Assembly (NCBI GenBank): GCA_937873255.1
Contig: CALMVM010000177.1
Span: 220-6,667, forward strand
Source: an uncultured Verrucomicrobiota bacterium
Lineage (GTDB): Bacteria > Verrucomicrobiota > Verrucomicrobiia > Chthoniobacterales > SZAS-18
Direction: 5' to 3'
Length of the DNA stretch: 6,448 nt
A program made the translations under genes and the position numbers. The notes below the pieces were generated by a model that was not told the origin of the DNA, made no database searches, and worked only from the letters and a program-made list of their open reading frames with translations. Every line of letters begins with the position of its first letter. The first letter of the stretch is position 1. This document shows positions 6,439 through 6,448 of the stretch, in pieces.

Positions 6439-6448
6439 AACGGAACAG

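Overview
The window is GC-rich, densely coding bacterial DNA with six protein genes and little intergenic space. The kinase reads closely like the Ser/Thr kinases I recall from Verrucomicrobiota (Opitutus/Chthoniobacter-like). The other genes fit that group, but this assignment is from memory of family sequences and is only moderately secure. No tRNA, rRNA, IS element, CRISPR array or prophage gene is visible.

Left part (1-2059): two divergent signalling genes. A membrane-anchored Hanks-type Ser/Thr protein kinase runs leftward from 1017 and is cut by the window edge. A soluble protein joining an FHA (phosphothreonine-binding) domain to a class III adenylate cyclase domain runs rightward (1142-2059). 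The 124 bp between them holds a candidate promoter for each gene and a GC-only dyad inside the cyclase promoter spacer. A kinase beside a phosphothreonine reader fused to a cyclase suggests a phospho-signal to cAMP relay. The kinase appears to lack the end of its C-lobe, with the membrane helix following almost directly.

Right part (2081-6438): four genes on the minus strand with gaps of 52, 26 and 32 bp, so probably one transcription unit starting outside the right edge. In transcription order they are: a 604-residue protein of unknown function with an Arg/Gly-rich head, an acidic tail and what looks like a winged helix interrupted by a low-complexity insert; a COG4276-like SRPBCC protein; a short-form 6-phosphogluconate dehydrogenase with an Asp suggesting NAD+ use; and a YihY/BrkB-family membrane protein. 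The last gene converges on the cyclase gene with only 21 bp between stop codons.

Most likely novel points: the kinase C-lobe deletion, the kinase/FHA-cyclase pair with its operator-like dyad, and the unassigned RNA- or DNA-binding protein. The chosen start codons also lack obvious Shine-Dalgarno sequences.
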